DNA of 35,338 bases from the NCBI RefSeq assembly GCF_000003605.2, contig NW_003148771.1, forward strand, positions 277,426 through 312,763. The letters run 5' to 3'. The number at the start of each line of letters is the position of its first letter. Position 1 is the stretch's first letter. A program made the position numbers and the translations under genes. Shown here one piece after another: positions 34,091-35,338 of the stretch. The DNA comes from Saccoglossus kowalevskii (Eukaryota; Hemichordata; Enteropneusta; Harrimaniidae). The notes beneath the pieces are model-generated. The model searched no databases, had not been told where the DNA came from, and was given only the letters and a program-made list of their open reading frames with translations.

Positions 34091-34553
34091 CAATGGCTGT
34101 TACTAACATTTTTTCGACCCTACTTGACTGATTCAAAATAGAAATCATGGTTACTATGGAAAAAAAGCTATGACTTCCTTCATTGTATTTGCTTTGTATG
34201 TGCAGGATATTTCCTATGCAAGGCAGCATTTATTACAGGCTTAATATGTTCTGTGAACTACCACAACTATACATGTGTACAACATTGCTGGAGTACAAGT
34301 ACGATCATTTTTTCCAGCCAAAAATGTTGGTGCAAGTTTTGGCACATTTTTAACATAGTTTTCTTTCCATTAATTTTGGACAAAATAAGCTTAATTTATC
34401 ATTATCTACAGGTCTTGATCAAATATTTATATAAAAAAAGTTGGAAAAAAATTATACAGCTAGATTTGTTGAAAGTGACAACAATTGTACTATATTTGGG
34501 ATGTTCAAGTGGTTTTAAATATAGTAACAATTTTTACAACTTTTTTTTCTCAG

Positions 34554-34711
34554 ATATTTTTTCCCAAGTGTCTGATTCAAATGGCACACTGGTGTGGAAT
34601 AAATTAGATGCGTATTTAAAAGAAGTATTGTCATTGCCAGGAGCTGTCTTTGAAGGTCCATCATTTGGTTATAATGAAACAGCTGCCAGATCATGTTTTG
34701 GATATGAAGCT
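34554..34711 (+). CDS. Dyb: Dystrobrevin, coding exon 5 (gene continues past the window)
   Basis: 158 bp encoding residues 156-208: [20 protein letters not shown], then [20 protein letters not shown], then [13 protein letters not shown]. This matches the family's YIFSMISDSSG...[28 protein letters not shown] segment, the start of the second EF-hand region. SDSNG looks like a partial EF loop. The acceptor ends at 34553 (phase 1 in) and the donor GTGAGT starts at 34712 (phase 0 out). Downstream exons for the remaining EF-hand, the ZZ zinc finger, the syntrophin-binding part and the coiled coils are not in the window. Confidence 0.96.
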
Positions 34712-34860
34712 GTGAGTAATAGACATGTTGTTTGCTTTTAACCAATCAGATGTGAGTAGTAGATATGTTGTTTGCTTTCAACCAATCAGCTTTGAGTAAT
34801 AGACATGTTATTTGCTTTCAACCAATCAGATGTGAGTAGTAGACATGTTGATCGTTTCAT
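34711..34860 (+). repeat. 40-bp tandem repeat that includes the exon 5 splice donor
   Basis: Units of exactly 40 bp start at 34711, 34751, 34791 and, partly, 34831. Each has (T)GTGAGTAATAGACATGTTG, then TTTGCTTTCAACCAATCAGA. The first unit begins on the last base of exon 5, so its GTGAGT is the real donor. GTGAGT recurs at 34752 and 34832; the third unit has TTGAGT instead. Confidence 0.95.
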
Positions 34861-35338
34861 CTCCATGTGTGGAAATTAAATATTAATATTGTCTGTATTG
34901 GACTGACTTGTTGGAGAATAAAAGTACCTGTCTCATTTGATTATGTACCTTTCCCTAGCAAGATAAATTATGACATATTATTTGAAATAAAATGTCCATT
35001 CGTAGCTCATCATTTTATAAGTCTTTAAAAACTGCATTTTTCTGCAAATTAGAAATTTTGGACAACCCGATTTGGATGGTCAGTAAAACTTTATATCATT
35101 ATTCATCTGTCCAGAGAGAGGAGGGAGTTTGTGCGTTTACCTGTCCCAGCTAAAATATGTCTGTCCGTGACAGGCCTTAATTTTGACCGCTGACCTCTGT
35201 CGATTCAGACAGTCGCAACATATGACTATCAGCAAACTGACATGTTTCAATTTTCCGCCATGTCATAGTAGGAGTATTTTTGCACCCCTCTTTTGCAACT
35301 TCCGGGAAAGTGGTTTATCAGCAAACAGAAGACAGGGT
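34861..35338 (+). other. Dystrobrevin intron 5 (partial), nothing recognised
   Basis: Intron sequence to the end of the window; no next exon is visible. Confidence 0.6.

Larger units (their letters stand above)
28856..34553 (+). other. Dystrobrevin intron 4 (5698 bp)
   Basis: GTAAGT donor and TTTTTTTTCTCAG acceptor, phase 1. No conserved exon is missing, because LR|Y joins directly to exon 5 without loss of family sequence. It holds a truncated family 1 element (30661-30814), a dispersed repeat (about 32040-32400) and a (TTA)n run (34061-34090). The open frame at 29255-29458 follows a possible acceptor (TTCTATGCAG) but ends in a stop and matches nothing I know. Confidence 0.9.

Noticed and set aside
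34253..34741. 162-codon open frame as a complete protein
   Set aside because: Only its part from 34554 to 34711 is a real exon; the upstream part is intron with a poly-pyrimidine acceptor and the downstream part is past the donor.

Overview
This window is eukaryotic nuclear DNA, most likely from a marine bilaterian invertebrate. It is AT-rich, full of minisatellites, microsatellites and small inverted-repeat transposons, contains a tRNA-derived SINE and a 614-base assembly gap, and holds one intron-rich gene. I cannot name the species from the sequence alone.

Only one protein gene can be supported: the 5' part of a dystrobrevin gene on the + strand, from about 27.0 kb to past the end of the window. 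Five coding exons (27040-27124, 27346-27426, 28078-28291, 28770-28855, 34554-34711) join in frame into 208 residues with GT/AG junctions and matching phases (1, 1, 2, 1, 0). They cover the N-terminus, the first EF-hand-like region and the start of the second. The ZZ zinc finger and the coiled-coil C-terminus must lie downstream. Dystrobrevin is a cytoplasmic partner of dystrophin and syntrophin in the dystrophin-glycoprotein complex. Intron 2 contains a 112-base hairpin. The donor site after exon 5 lies in a 40-bp tandem repeat that copies the donor.

The upstream 27 kb is intergenic or 5' intron. By region: 1-538, a 19-bp tandem array cut by the window edge; 2504-2659, a three-copy tandem repeat; 2682-2804, a short retroposon-like insertion with a 15-bp target duplication; 2805-5234, a large 53-56-bp minisatellite with two unit types; 6567-6935, a CpG-rich inverted-repeat element; 6983-7395, a complete minus-strand tRNA-derived SINE with a 12-bp target duplication; 9142-9170 and 12142-12170, two 29-bp palindromic insertions each with a perfect 7-bp direct repeat; 13.1-15.3 kb, nested repeats around the N gap; 21.5-21.7 kb, a TA-rich low-complexity block; 24.9-25.4 kb, a 144-bp tandem array.

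Two TA-flanked MITE-like families recur across the window, both ending in TACTGTA...TACAGTA. Family 1 is at 1196, 11741, 16726, 20998 and 30661. Family 2 is at 10330, 13689/15210, 16936 and 21206. The strongest candidates for something undescribed are the two 29-bp palindromic insertions, the intronic hairpin and the reiterated splice donor.
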